64,000 nucleotides of DNA from an uncultured bacterium (GTDB taxonomy: Bacteria; Vulcanimicrobiota; Xenobia; Xenobiales; Xenobiaceae): the NCBI GenBank assembly GCA_934636825.1, contig CAKUBG010000012.1, positions 6,874 to 70,873 on the forward strand, read 5' to 3'. Below, one piece after another: positions 29,301-38,495 of the stretch (positions are counted from its first letter, which is position 1; each line of letters starts with the position of its first letter). The notes beneath the pieces are model-generated. The model saw only the letters and a program-made list of their open reading frames with translations. It was not told the origin of the DNA and did not search any database. Made by a program: the position numbers and the translations under genes.

Positions 29301-30269
29301 TTATTTCATATTATTGCGAGGAATAACCGTTATATCATATTGCAAAGTATAAGCCCCTAAACGGTTAGAAGCGCCACTAAGCGTATCGAGCTTCCTTAAA
29401 GCCTGAGCATTTGTTATATCTGTTACAGTCTCTTCGTTTTTAAGTTCTTTACCCAAGGCCATACCACGTTGCTGCTGAGCGCGACGCAACTCAGCTAAAC
29501 GAGCCGACTTAATTACTAAAGTAACTTCCGGCTTGTTAGTTACTACTCGGAAAGCCACAATGCAATCGGCCAAAATTTGAACCTTACATTTCTTAAAAGG
29601 ATCCTGACTAAAGATATTGATTTTACCGCCATTAGTTTCCGGTTGCACAATATATTTGCCAATATTGGAACTATCTAATAAAGCAGCTTGATCTGGAACT
29701 TCACAGCGAATTAACCATTTATGAGGACAAGAATCGGCATTGCCGCAAACTTCTTGTATAGTTCCGCCGTATTTTTCTTTATGCAAATTGGGGCCAATAG
29801 TAGAGACATAGTAGATAACATTTTTATTCCAATTGGGAATACCCGATGCACTGCGGGAAAAACGCTGAGAAGCGCTGACTACTTCGGAATCTGTACTGCC
29901 GGGAATGGCACTATTGTCATTATATGCCGAAAGCATCCATAGAGCTTGTCCATATTGCGGCTGTTTAGTCTGATCTACATCAGCACCGGTCACCACTTTA
30001 GTTATATTGCTCGGACTATAATTTTTGTAAGTGGCCACGCCGAGACCACCGAAGCTGGCTCGCCTAATATCATCCATAGCAAAAACGCCCACTTTACGCA
30101 TCATAGTTTGCGTAACGGTACGTCCCTCAATGCTGCGCCAGGAATCCATACCATATTGCACAACGGTAAAAAGCACCAGCATCAATACACTAAAAACGCC
30201 AGTGGTGATCAAAACTTCAACCAAAGTAGCGCCTAAGTTGTCTTTTCGGCGGCTTGGAACAATATTCAT
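29301..30269 (-). CDS. Type II secretion minor pseudopilin, GspJ/PilW-like
   Basis: 322 aa. A short leader ends in G before ATLVEVLITTGVFSVLMLVL, the prepilin peptidase site and hydrophobic alpha-1 helix. The E at mature position 5 (ATLVE) is present. Size and position after a GspI-like gene suggest a GspJ-type minor pseudopilin, although GspJ is usually near 200 residues, so this one has an enlarged globular part. ATG 30269 behind GGAGGG, 17 bases after the partner's stop. It would be processed by a prepilin peptidase that is not in the window and would cap the pseudopilus of the gspC-F system 10 kb away. Confidence 0.75.
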   Translation of the reverse strand: MNIVPSRRKDNLGATLVEVLITTGVFSVLMLVLFTVVQYGMDSWRSIEGRTVTQTMMRKVGVFAMDDIRRASFGGLGVATYKNYSPSNITKVVTGADVDQTKQPQYGQALWMLSAYNDNSAIPGSTDSEVVSASQRFSRSASGIPNWNKNVIYYVSTIGPNLHKEKYGGTIQEVCGNADSCPHKWLIRCEVPDQAALLDSSNIGKYIVQPETNGGKINIFSQDPFKKCKVQILADCIVAFRVVTNKPEVTLVIKSARLAELRRAQQQRGMALGKELKNEETVTDITNAQALRKLDTLSGASNRLGAYTLQYDITVIPRNNMK

Positions 30270-30286
30270 ATTATTAAGCTGCCCTC

Positions 30287-30892
30287 CTAGAACTCCGAGC
30301 TAATATTATAAAGTCGGCTCATCTCACAGCGCAGAATACCGGCATGCGTCATACTTAAAGTAGTATCGTTTACTTTTTGTGTTGTTGACATATTTCCATT
30401 GTCGGAACTATATGTACCCACTTGTTCACCGCTCTTGCCCCACCAAACTACCACATCCAGCTTAACCAACTGATTGTCGATAGTAGTACCCCCTACAGAA
30501 GTCCCGCTGTCAGTGCTGTCTATTCTGGTGGAATTGAGTTCCCACACGAAAGTAGTATTGTTTAGGTTCTTAATACCAGAAGCTACTACGCCGCCTTTTT
30601 TCAGATTTTCAAAAGCGCCTTTGTCAGCTTCTTTATCAACCTGATTGACAATATTGTAAATATCTTTGGTAAGTACAGTTTCGGCAACAATAACACCTGC
30701 CGTTAGGTCGGTGGTCTTTTGGCTAGCCTTCATTGATCCGGTAAAAACAGCCAAAACCAAAAGAAGAGTCACAGACATAATGCCCACAGAAACCATAAGT
30801 TCCAATAAGCTGAAGCCCGCGCGCTTTTGACGACACCTTAATATATAATGGCTGGCTGAATATCGCTTATTCATGCAACAGCTGACCTTCAT
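30287..30892 (-). CDS. Type II secretion minor pseudopilin, GspI-like
   Basis: 201 aa. Prepilin site RAG before FSLLELMVSVGIMSVTLLLV, with E at mature position 5, then a globular part. The leader is long (about 24 residues) and basic. ATG 30892 has AAGGA nine bases upstream; the extra eight residues of the longer frame are not needed. It is the first gene of a two-gene minor pseudopilin unit; GspI rather than GspH or GspV is a guess from order. The two cysteines in the leader are unusual. Confidence 0.72.
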   Translation of the reverse strand: MKVSCCMNKRYSASHYILRCRQKRAGFSLLELMVSVGIMSVTLLLVLAVFTGSMKASQKTTDLTAGVIVAETVLTKDIYNIVNQVDKEADKGAFENLKKGGVVASGIKNLNNTTFVWELNSTRIDSTDSGTSVGGTTIDNQLVKLDVVVWWGKSGEQVGTYSSDNGNMSTTQKVNDTTLSMTHAGILRCEMSRLYNISSEF

Positions 30893-30965
30893 AACTTTCG
30901 TTCCTTCAATTGTCAAAAAAGCCGCTAGGGCTTTAGTTAAATATTCCGCTCCATTATAGCAAAAA

Positions 30966-31514
30966 TTAGCCCCATTCTACGGGTTCATCGTCAAATATAG
31001 CGGAATTATCATTCTTTTCGGCATTATATTCAGTATTGCCATCAGTGCACTTGGCATTGGCTGATTTTTGCAATTCAGCCAAAGCAAGTTCCATACCGTT
31101 TAGGCGTTCTTCGAACCGTTCAAGCTTGGAGTTGATATCAACTTCTCCCAGAGAAGCTTGCAACTTATCTAACTTTTCTTCACAAGATTTCACGGCTTTT
31201 GTTAAGTGTTCAGTAACTTCGCTACCAGAAGACAACTGAGTTCCTACCATAGAGCTACCAGAGAAAGAAGCTCCGTTAGGATTTCCGATTAAACTGAAGA
31301 CTTTATTTAAATCATCTTTCAGAGAATTGACCTCAGCTAAAGAGGCCATACGCGAAACGACCTCTGACATTTCACGACGTATTTGCTCTAAGTTATCAAG
31401 AGCATCTCTTTTTAGTTCTGCTTCGCTAAGCTGTTGCAAATGGCGAAGCTGGGACAAACTGCTACGCACATTGCTTTCTAATTTTTCTACCCGTTCTAGC
31501 AACTCATCGGCCAT
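30966..31514 (-). CDS. Uncharacterised coiled-coil protein
   Basis: 182 aa, not recognised. It is highly charged with heptad-like repeats over about residues 1-75 (MADELLERVEKLESNVRSSL) and 97-150 (EKLDKLQASLGEV), split by a Gly/Ser-rich linker, and an acidic tail ending FDDEPVEWG. No signal peptide or membrane segment. ATG 31514 behind GAGGAGG. It sits just upstream of the minor pseudopilin genes on the same strand (74-base gap) and could share their transcript, but no role in secretion is shown. It is divergent from the MazG-like gene. Confidence 0.7.
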   Translation of the reverse strand: MADELLERVEKLESNVRSSLSQLRHLQQLSEAELKRDALDNLEQIRREMSEVVSRMASLAEVNSLKDDLNKVFSLIGNPNGASFSGSSMVGTQLSSGSEVTEHLTKAVKSCEEKLDKLQASLGEVDINSKLERFEERLNGMELALAELQKSANAKCTDGNTEYNAEKNDNSAIFDDEPVEWG

Positions 31515-31607
31515 GACAGAGAATCCTCCTCAACTTTAGCTACCCCCAACGCTCTTTCTGTCTTGTTGCAGGAAAGGACATGCCGCAAAACGCAAAAGAA
31601 AAACGTT

Positions 31608-31964
31608 ATGAAAAAGACAAGTTTTCCAAATATCCCTTCTCTTCCCCTGCTCCAAAAATATGTGCAAGAAAAATGTATAGAACGAGGTTTTACTAAAGCC
31701 AGCAACTTAGAGACCTATTTGCTGCTGACCGAAGAAGTCGGCGAATTAGCTAAAGCTATTCGCAAAAAAATGGCTCTTTTCACCGAAAAAGCCAAGGAAA
31801 GCCACAGCGATCAAACTAAGGAGCAACTCATCCAAGACAACCTGGCCGAAGAAATGGCTGACGTACTGTCCTATTTGCTCGACTTAGCTAATCGCTTTGA
31901 TGTAGATCTGGCCGAATCTTTTAAACGCAAAGAAGCGGAAAATGATCGACGCACTTGGCAATAG
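31608..31964 (+). CDS. MazG-like nucleotide pyrophosphohydrolase
   Basis: 118 aa all-alpha NTP pyrophosphohydrolase of the MazG-like group. Metal-binding motifs are EEVGE (E42, E43, E46) and EEMAD (E81, E82, D85), set apart by about 39 residues as expected. Such proteins clean abnormal or excess nucleotides. ATG 31608 is chosen although the ribosome site is weak (AAAGAAAAACG); a TTG at 31563 would add 15 residues. It is convergent with lysC, which ends 30 bases further on. A C8 run lies between the two genes. Confidence 0.82.
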   Translation: MKKTSFPNIPSLPLLQKYVQEKCIERGFTKASNLETYLLLTEEVGELAKAIRKKMALFTEKAKESHSDQTKEQLIQDNLAEEMADVLSYLLDLANRFDVDLAESFKRKEAENDRRTWQ

Positions 31965-31994
31965 ATTAAGCCCCCCCCAAGCTATCAATAGCTA

Positions 31995-33221
31995 TTAATC
32001 TAAGCCAAATTCTGTATGAATAGCCTGAGAAGCTTTAGCCAAAGCATTCTCGGCTACTACAGCAGAAATGGTAATATGCGAATCCGTCGTGTAAAAAAGC
32101 TCAATACCACTATGCACTAAGGCTCGACAGATGCGCATCATCACTCCCGGTTGTCCACGCATAGCCTGGCCTACTACAGAAAGTTTGGCACAGCCAAAGC
32201 GCATAGCAAAGCTGCAACCAAGCTCTTTAAGCAAATTTTTGGCTGTATTTATATCACTATTGTTGAGCAAGAAGCAAATTCTATCTTCGGCTACATTGAT
32301 CATATCCAAAGAAAGAGACGCTTCAGCCAAACGCTCAAAAATAGAGAGACGACGCACACGCAAATCGGGAGTAGCTTGCAAATCTATACTTACCATAGTA
32401 TAGCCGGGCACACTGACTACTCCGGTGACCAATTTTTCAATTTCCAACTGACGATCGGCAATGCTCACATTGGATGAACAACTGTCAATGGCCGTACCTT
32501 CTTTGTCACTAAAAGTAGAGCGTACTCGCAAAGGGATATTGTGAGTTTGAGAAATTTCCACTGCTCTGGGGTGCAAAACTTTGGCCCCTTCGTTGGCCAT
32601 CTCTCCCACTTCAACATGGCTTATATGTTCCAAAACGTGAGCTGACGGTACGTAGCGAGGGTCGGCAGTCATGACTCCCTCAACGTCAGTGAAAATATCT
32701 ACTCGTTCAGCTCCAACGGCAGCTCCCAAAGCGACGGCCGTAGTATCACTGCCACCGCGTCCTAAAGTAACGATTTCACCACGTTTATTGACGCCCTGGA
32801 AACCTGCTACTACAGGGACAAATCCTTCTTGCAAAGCTTCCAAAAGCGCTTGGGGATCGATACTTTCTATACTGGCGCTCCCATAGTTGCCCACAGCGGC
32901 GATACCGGCTTGAGCTCCATCGAAAGCTTTGGCCTTTATGCCCAAACTACGCAAATAGTGGCTTACTGTCACAGCAGAGATTATCTCTCCACAAGCCATA
33001 AGCATATCGCGCTCACGCTCGCTGACATGAGTCGAATAGTCTTTAATCAACCCCAATAAACTATCGGTAGCGTAAGGAGCCGGACGACGTCCCATAGCAG
33101 AGACAACAACAATAACTTGCTTATTGTTGTTCAACTCGTCGTTAATCTTATTGGCCAAAGCTTTCCAGCCTTTTTCTGTAGCTACTGAAGTGCCGCCAAA
33201 TTTTTGCACAATAATAGACAT
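31995..33221 (-). CDS. lysC: Aspartate kinase
   Basis: 408 aa monofunctional aspartokinase, first step of the lysine/threonine/methionine pathway. It opens MSIIVQKFGGTSVA and shows GRGGSDTTAVALGAA, FTDVEGVMTADPR and two ACT-type regulatory domains in the last 150 residues (TPDLRVRRLSIFERLAEAS, then VVGQAMRGQPGVMMRICRAL). ATG 33221 lies four bases after the asd stop, so translation is probably coupled; the longer frame starting at 33248 overlaps asd. Feedback by lysine or threonine is expected from the ACT domains but the effector is not known. Confidence 0.97.
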   Translation of the reverse strand: MSIIVQKFGGTSVATEKGWKALANKINDELNNNKQVIVVVSAMGRRPAPYATDSLLGLIKDYSTHVSERERDMLMACGEIISAVTVSHYLRSLGIKAKAFDGAQAGIAAVGNYGSASIESIDPQALLEALQEGFVPVVAGFQGVNKRGEIVTLGRGGSDTTAVALGAAVGAERVDIFTDVEGVMTADPRYVPSAHVLEHISHVEVGEMANEGAKVLHPRAVEISQTHNIPLRVRSTFSDKEGTAIDSCSSNVSIADRQLEIEKLVTGVVSVPGYTMVSIDLQATPDLRVRRLSIFERLAEASLSLDMINVAEDRICFLLNNSDINTAKNLLKELGCSFAMRFGCAKLSVVGQAMRGQPGVMMRICRALVHSGIELFYTTDSHITISAVVAENALAKASQAIHTEFGLD

Positions 33222-33225
33222 AAGG

Positions 33226-34254
33226 CTATTTTGCGTTCCTTCCCTCAATGAGAGCTTGGGCTATATTAACAGCATTGGTAGCTGCGCCTTTACGCAAATT
33301 GTCGGCTACAACCCACATGGCAATACCATGTTCGGCGGTAGGATCGCGACGGATACGCCCTACCAAAACGAGATCCTGATCTTCACCTTCAACAGGTGTA
33401 GGATAAAGCTGGTGAGACGGATCGTCCATTACTTGTACACAGGGAGCGGTGCTTAAAATAGCTCTAGCTTCTTCAGGAGAGCACTCTTTAGCGAAAGAAG
33501 CTTGCACCGCTTCAGAATGAGCGAAGAACACAGGCACACGCACACAAGTGGCCAATACCGGCAGGTCAGGAAGTTCCAAAATTTTCTTGGTCTCGTTGAC
33601 CATCTTGGTTTCTTCTGTAGTGTTGCCTTCTGCGTCGAAACTACCAATCTGTGGGAATAAGTTAAAGCCAATGCGCTTGGGGAAACAGGATTTGCCTTCG
33701 ACAGTTTGTCCTTCAAGCATAGTCCTGGTTTGGCGACGCAATTCTTCCACGGCCTCTTTACCTGCACCAGAAACAGACTGATAAGTAGCCACACTGACAC
33801 TCTTAAGACCGAAAGCTTTATGCAAGGGGGCCAAAACCGACATCATCTGAATAGTAGAACAATTAGGATTGGCAATGATGCCTTTATGCTCTTTTATAGC
33901 ATGACCATTTACTTCCGGCACAACTAAGGGCACTTCGGGATCCATGCGGAAAATAGAAGAATTGTCGATAGCTACAGCACCGGCAGCGGCGGCCTTTTTC
34001 ACATATTCGGCAGCAGCTACATCACCGCCGGCGAAAAGCGCAATATCGACGCCTTTAAAATCGAAGGTAGCAATATCAGCTACTACAAGAGATTGATCGC
34101 GGAATTTTACTTCCGAACCGGCCGATCTGGCCGTGGCCACGGCGCTCACTTTGCCTATAGGCAACTGAGTGCGCTCGGCTAAAACTTTGAGCATCATTGA
34201 GCCAACCAAACCGGTAGCTCCTACAACAGCAAAATTGTATTTTTTATCGTTCAT
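33226..34254 (-). CDS. asd: Aspartate-semialdehyde dehydrogenase
   Basis: 342 aa. NADPH-dependent reduction of aspartyl phosphate, the second step of the aspartate pathway. NAD(P) motif VVGATGLVGSMML; catalytic cysteine in NPNCSTIQM; the SVSGAGKEA segment and C-terminal RIRRDPTAEHGIAMWVVADN are typical. ATG 34254, with GTG 34260 possible; neither has a strong ribosome site. Middle gene of dapB-asd-lysC on the minus strand. Confidence 0.97.
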   Translation of the reverse strand: MNDKKYNFAVVGATGLVGSMMLKVLAERTQLPIGKVSAVATARSAGSEVKFRDQSLVVADIATFDFKGVDIALFAGGDVAAAEYVKKAAAAGAVAIDNSSIFRMDPEVPLVVPEVNGHAIKEHKGIIANPNCSTIQMMSVLAPLHKAFGLKSVSVATYQSVSGAGKEAVEELRRQTRTMLEGQTVEGKSCFPKRIGFNLFPQIGSFDAEGNTTEETKMVNETKKILELPDLPVLATCVRVPVFFAHSEAVQASFAKECSPEEARAILSTAPCVQVMDDPSHQLYPTPVEGEDQDLVLVGRIRRDPTAEHGIAMWVVADNLRKGAATNAVNIAQALIEGRNAK

Positions 34255-34317
34255 GCTCACATTTCACTTTCTATAGGGCGCTAATCTCGGCCCCAAGTTT
34301 GATCCGGTAAAACCGTA

Positions 34318-35133
34318 TCAGTCAATAATATTTTCTAAGCCGACAACCATACCGTCTAAGTGGCGTACTTTTTGAATAGCGATAACTACTCCGGACATAA
34401 AACACTCGCGATTCGAAGCACTATGGTGAATAGTCAGAGTCTCACCTTGACTGCCGAAAATAACTTCTTGATCAGCCAAGAATCCGGGCATACGCACCGA
34501 GTGAATACGAATGCCGCCGTATTTGCCACCTCTTGCCCCTTTTACAGACTCTTCGCCTTCAACTGGAGCCCTGAATTTACCACCAGAAGCTCTGGCCATA
34601 GCCTCAGCAGTGTACATGGCAGTACCTGAAGGAGCGTCTAATTTACGTTCGTGATGTTTTTCAATAATTTCAGCCCAATGGAAATACTTAGAAGCCATTT
34701 TGGCAAATTTCATCATCAAAACAGCTCCCATAGCAAAATTGGGGGCAAATAAAATGGGATGAGAGCTTTCTTTGGCTAAATTGGCAATAGCTTCAGAGTC
34801 GGCATTGGAAATGCCCGTAGAGCCGATAACACAAGCCACATTATATTGAGCAGCCTTGAAAACTACCTCTTTGATAAAACTACCGGTAGAAACTTCTACC
34901 AAAACACCTCCGCGAGCAGCGGCCAAAGCTTGATCGATATCCGGAGTGACAATTACTCCACAAGGTTCACCAGTAACTAATTCTCCAATATCTTCGCCTA
35001 AATGACGAGCGTGACCGATAGCCCCCACCAACTCCATGCCGACCTGACCTAAAATGGTGCGCACAATTTCGCGCCCCATACGCCCGGTAGCTCCAGATAC
35101 CACCACCGGAATCGGACTTAATACACTGTCCAT
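34318..35133 (-). CDS. dapB: 4-Hydroxy-tetrahydrodipicolinate reductase
   Basis: 271 aa NAD(P)H enzyme of the lysine and diaminopimelate pathway. Dinucleotide motif VSGATGRMGREIV, the catalytic EKHHERKLDAPSGTA segment and IRIHSVRMPGFLADQEVIFG are all present. ATG 35133 behind AGGAGG. It lies 63 bases upstream of asd and 75 downstream of the M16 peptidase gene, on the same strand. dapA is not in the window. Diaminopimelate supply also serves cell-wall synthesis. Confidence 0.96.
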   Translation of the reverse strand: MDSVLSPIPVVVSGATGRMGREIVRTILGQVGMELVGAIGHARHLGEDIGELVTGEPCGVIVTPDIDQALAAARGGVLVEVSTGSFIKEVVFKAAQYNVACVIGSTGISNADSEAIANLAKESSHPILFAPNFAMGAVLMMKFAKMASKYFHWAEIIEKHHERKLDAPSGTAMYTAEAMARASGGKFRAPVEGEESVKGARGGKYGGIRIHSVRMPGFLADQEVIFGSQGETLTIHHSASNRECFMSGVVIAIQKVRHLDGMVVGLENIID

Positions 35134-35208
35134 TCGAACCTCCTAAATGTGAAACAAAATTTTATTTCTATCATTGTCGACTTAGTATCGACACTATTTA
35201 CTGATTTA

Positions 35209-36486
35209 TTACAGAGAATATATAGGACCGGCAGCAGCGGTCGTCAACTTATCCAAATCGAAAAATTCATGGGCGAACTCTATAATATCGCTATTTTTAA
35301 CTCTGTCTAAATCTTGGCAAAGTTCTTCCAAGCTAATCTGACGTCCCCAAACCCGCTCATTTTGCACAATACAGCTCATGCGACCGAAGCTTGATTCTAA
35401 ACTCAAGGCGTACGAACTCTTAATATGCTGGCGAGCTCTCTCCAATTCATCTTCGGTAATTCCTTCAGCCAGAATGCCTTTAAATATCTTGCGAATGCTG
35501 TCCATAACCGCAGAGACATTGGCCGCCGAGCAACTCACCTCTACACCGAAGAGACCGGCGTCACTGTAAGTAGAGCGGAAAGTTTCCACCGAATAGGCCA
35601 AGCCACTCTTTTCACGTATTTCCTGGAAAAGGCGGCAAGAGAGCGAGCCGCCCAAAACGCTGTCTAAAACAGACAAAATGCAACCTCGCGGATCGTTTTG
35701 AGGCAGACATTGCCAGCCGCAGCAAATGCTAACTTGCTCGGTGGGACGATATTTTACATTTGTTACCGTAGCCGGTTTAGGCGTACCACCCGGAGGACAA
35801 GCCCACCACAACTTCGGCCCGGCTTCATTGCTAAACTGAGAAACAGGGCGACGCATCAGCCACCCATTTTGTAAATAACGTTCGGTCAATTGTACCAATT
35901 TGTCATGTTCGACAGCTCCGGCGGCAGCCACAATAATACGATCAGGCTTGTAATGGCGGTGCAAATACTCAAAAAGCGCATTTTGAGTGAAGCTTTGTAC
36001 CGATTCTATAGTGCCTTGGATGGGCTTGCCCAACGGATGATCGGGCCAAATCGAAGCATAAAAAAGGTCGGAAGCCAACTCGTCGGTCTCGTCTTCCACC
36101 ATTTTAATTTCTTCGCAGACTACGCCTTGCTCACGCCGCAACTCAGCTTCATCAAAGGAAGAATTTACCAACATGTCGGCCAAAATTTCAAAAGCTTGCG
36201 CGACATGTTCACTGAGCACGACCGTATATAAACACGTTTGCTCCTGTTCAGTAAAAGCATTCATGCGACCGCCCAGAAGATCCATATCCTGAGCTAAACG
36301 CAAAGCCGTACGTCGCTCTGTACCTTTAAAAAGCATGTGCTCTAAAAAGTGAGCCATGCCCAAATTGTACGGTTCATCGCAGCGAGTTCCGCTTTGCACC
36401 CATACTCCCAAAGAGCAGGAAGCAAATTGAGGAATTTGCTCACTGATTACCAAAATACCATTGGTTAATTCGGTCTTCTTAATCAT
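35209..36486 (-). CDS. M16 family zinc peptidase (processing-peptidase-like)
   Basis: 425 aa. The inverted zinc motif HFLEH is followed at the right distance by EEIKMVEDE for the third ligand, and the C-terminal half has REKSGLAYSVETF, the arginine/tyrosine site of active M16 subunits. This is the short PqqL/YmxG type, equal to a bacterial mitochondrial-processing-peptidase relative. In many bacteria such a gene lies near dapB and related genes, as here. ATG 36486, with weak TTGAG upstream. A second, more divergent M16 gene is found at 55464. Confidence 0.92.
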   Translation of the reverse strand: MIKKTELTNGILVISEQIPQFASCSLGVWVQSGTRCDEPYNLGMAHFLEHMLFKGTERRTALRLAQDMDLLGGRMNAFTEQEQTCLYTVVLSEHVAQAFEILADMLVNSSFDEAELRREQGVVCEEIKMVEDETDELASDLFYASIWPDHPLGKPIQGTIESVQSFTQNALFEYLHRHYKPDRIIVAAAGAVEHDKLVQLTERYLQNGWLMRRPVSQFSNEAGPKLWWACPPGGTPKPATVTNVKYRPTEQVSICCGWQCLPQNDPRGCILSVLDSVLGGSLSCRLFQEIREKSGLAYSVETFRSTYSDAGLFGVEVSCSAANVSAVMDSIRKIFKGILAEGITEDELERARQHIKSSYALSLESSFGRMSCIVQNERVWGRQISLEELCQDLDRVKNSDIIEFAHEFFDLDKLTTAAAGPIYSL

Positions 36487-36635
36487 CTCAATTTAAAAAA
36501 GCGCAAACACCTATCAGTAGAACCCGCTTTTTCTTGCCTGTATCCTTCTTTCCTTTACCAGTTGAAAGAGGAAGAAAAAAAACAAAAATGAAAATTCGCC
36601 TCGCAAATTTTTCCTATCATGGGTTGGGATGTTTT

Positions 36636-38372
36636 ATGTTAGCAGAATTGGCTATCCGCAACTTTGCTTTGGTGGAAGACGAGACCTTTTGTTTTGTAGA
36701 CGGTCTCAATATGCTTACCGGCGAAACCGGAGCAGGTAAATCCCTAATCATCGACGCTATGGGATTTTTGTTGGGATCGATAGTGAGAGACAAGCCCTTG
36801 CGCAGCGGTGCAACTAGCGGTTTTGTAGCAGCCAGATTCGTCAACATTCCCACCGAAGTAACTCGCAAACTGGAAGAGCTCGGCTTCGAAGAAAATGAAG
36901 AAGACGAGCTATTGCTCAATCGCGATTTTAAAGCTGTCGGTCGAGCGTCTTGTCGCATTAACGGTAAGCCAGCCACTTTAGCGATTTTACGTGAAGTGGG
37001 CTCAATGCTGGTAGATTTGCATGGCCAACACCAGCAATATTCTTTACTGCGATCTAACGATCACTACAAAGTGCTAGATCGCTATATTATTTCTCAAGAT
37101 CCGTCTTATGAGTCACTCCTAAGCCGCTATACCGATTCGTACCGCCGCTGCCGCGAATTGCACAAAGAATTGCAAGAATTGCGCGAAGGCGAGCGCTCCC
37201 GTTTGCGTGAAATAGACTGGGCCAACCACGAACTCAACGAAATAGACGAAACATCCCCCCAACCCGGCGAAGATATAAAACTTGAAGAGCAAATAAAAAT
37301 TCTGGCCGCTGCTGCCGATTTGCGCAACGGTGCTTTGTCAGCTCACGCTGATTTGACTTCCGACGGTGGCCCCCGCGATCTCCTAGCCAGAATTTGCAGC
37401 AGCTTAGCTTCTTTACAAAGCCAAGATAAGCGCCTAACTCCCATCGTCGATAGCTTAAATGAAGCTTTGGCCATCATGGACGACAACATTTACGAATTGA
37501 GCGCTTACGCTGACGGTATTGTCTCCGACAGCGAAAGTCTGGAAGCTTTACACAATCGTTACGATAAATTGCGTACGATTATGCGCAAATATGGCCCTTC
37601 AATAGAAGAAGTTCTGCAATATCGTCAGCAAACAGCCAATCATTTAGAGCAATTGGAAAACAGCGCTTCGCGTTCCGAACATTTAGAGCACGAGTTACTC
37701 GATTGTCTAAGACAAAGGGAAAAATATCTGGAAGATATTTCCTCTTTGCGCCATAGTCACGCCAAAGAGCTGTCCAAAGCTGTGGAAGAAGAACTAGCCA
37801 AAGTGGATATGCCCCATTGTCGTTTTGCTGTCTCTTTTGCCGACAATTTAAATCATGACTCTACTCCTGATGAGCTAACAAGTTTCGTATCTAAATATAA
37901 AGAGATCGCTGCCCACGGAGGCGACGTTATAGAATTTGTAATCGCTCCCAACCCCGGAGAAGCTCCCAAACCTCTAGCTCAAATAGCTTCAGGAGGTGAG
38001 ATTTCTCGTATTATGTTAGCTTTACTCAGTTTATTTTCTGAGTTTCAGAAAACAGCAACTTTCTTCTTTGATGAAATAGATACAGGTTTAGGAGGCAACG
38101 CTGCTCAAGCAGTGGCTGAACGATTGCGCGGTTTAGCTTCACGCTCACAAGTTATATGCATCACCCATTTGCCTATTTTGGCTGTAGCTGGCGATCGCCA
38201 TCATTATTTATATAAAGAAGTAAACGGTGGACGTACTGCAACTCACGTGCGCATTTTGGAAGGAGCCGAAAGAGAAAAGGAAATAGCTCGCATGATGAGC
38301 GGAGGAGCTTCTCTGGATCAAGCTTTAGAACATGCCCGCTCCCTTTTGCGCAATGCTCAAATCCGAAACTAA
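36636..38372 (+). CDS. recN: RecN, DNA repair SMC-like ATPase
   Basis: 578 aa. It helps double-strand break repair by holding DNA ends. Walker A GETGAGKS, then a coiled-coil middle (about 160-370), then ASGGEISRIMLAL and Walker B FFDEIDTGLGG. The start MLAELAIRNFALVED is the usual RecN opening, so I set it at ATG 36636; the frame extends to 36534, adding residues unlike the family. Divergent from the M16 gene across 149 bases. Confidence 0.95.
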   Translation: MLAELAIRNFALVEDETFCFVDGLNMLTGETGAGKSLIIDAMGFLLGSIVRDKPLRSGATSGFVAARFVNIPTEVTRKLEELGFEENEEDELLLNRDFKAVGRASCRINGKPATLAILREVGSMLVDLHGQHQQYSLLRSNDHYKVLDRYIISQDPSYESLLSRYTDSYRRCRELHKELQELREGERSRLREIDWANHELNEIDETSPQPGEDIKLEEQIKILAAAADLRNGALSAHADLTSDGGPRDLLARICSSLASLQSQDKRLTPIVDSLNEALAIMDDNIYELSAYADGIVSDSESLEALHNRYDKLRTIMRKYGPSIEEVLQYRQQTANHLEQLENSASRSEHLEHELLDCLRQREKYLEDISSLRHSHAKELSKAVEEELAKVDMPHCRFAVSFADNLNHDSTPDELTSFVSKYKEIAAHGGDVIEFVIAPNPGEAPKPLAQIASGGEISRIMLALLSLFSEFQKTATFFFDEIDTGLGGNAAQAVAERLRGLASRSQVICITHLPILAVAGDRHHYLYKEVNGGRTATHVRILEGAEREKEIARMMSGGASLDQALEHARSLLRNAQIRN

Positions 38373-38495
38373 CGCCGATCTTGACGTGTTGTAAGTTCCA
38401 AGTAAAATACTTGGGTTAATTAACTTTTTACCAACTTGCCATATTGGCTATATATTCCTATTTTCTGCCACCAAAGGCACCTCAGGAGGCTATTC

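Noticed and set aside
31995..36635. Lysine riboswitch in front of the M16-dapB-asd-lysC run
   Set aside because: The upstream gap is only 149 bases, shared with recN, and no lysine aptamer pattern was recognised.
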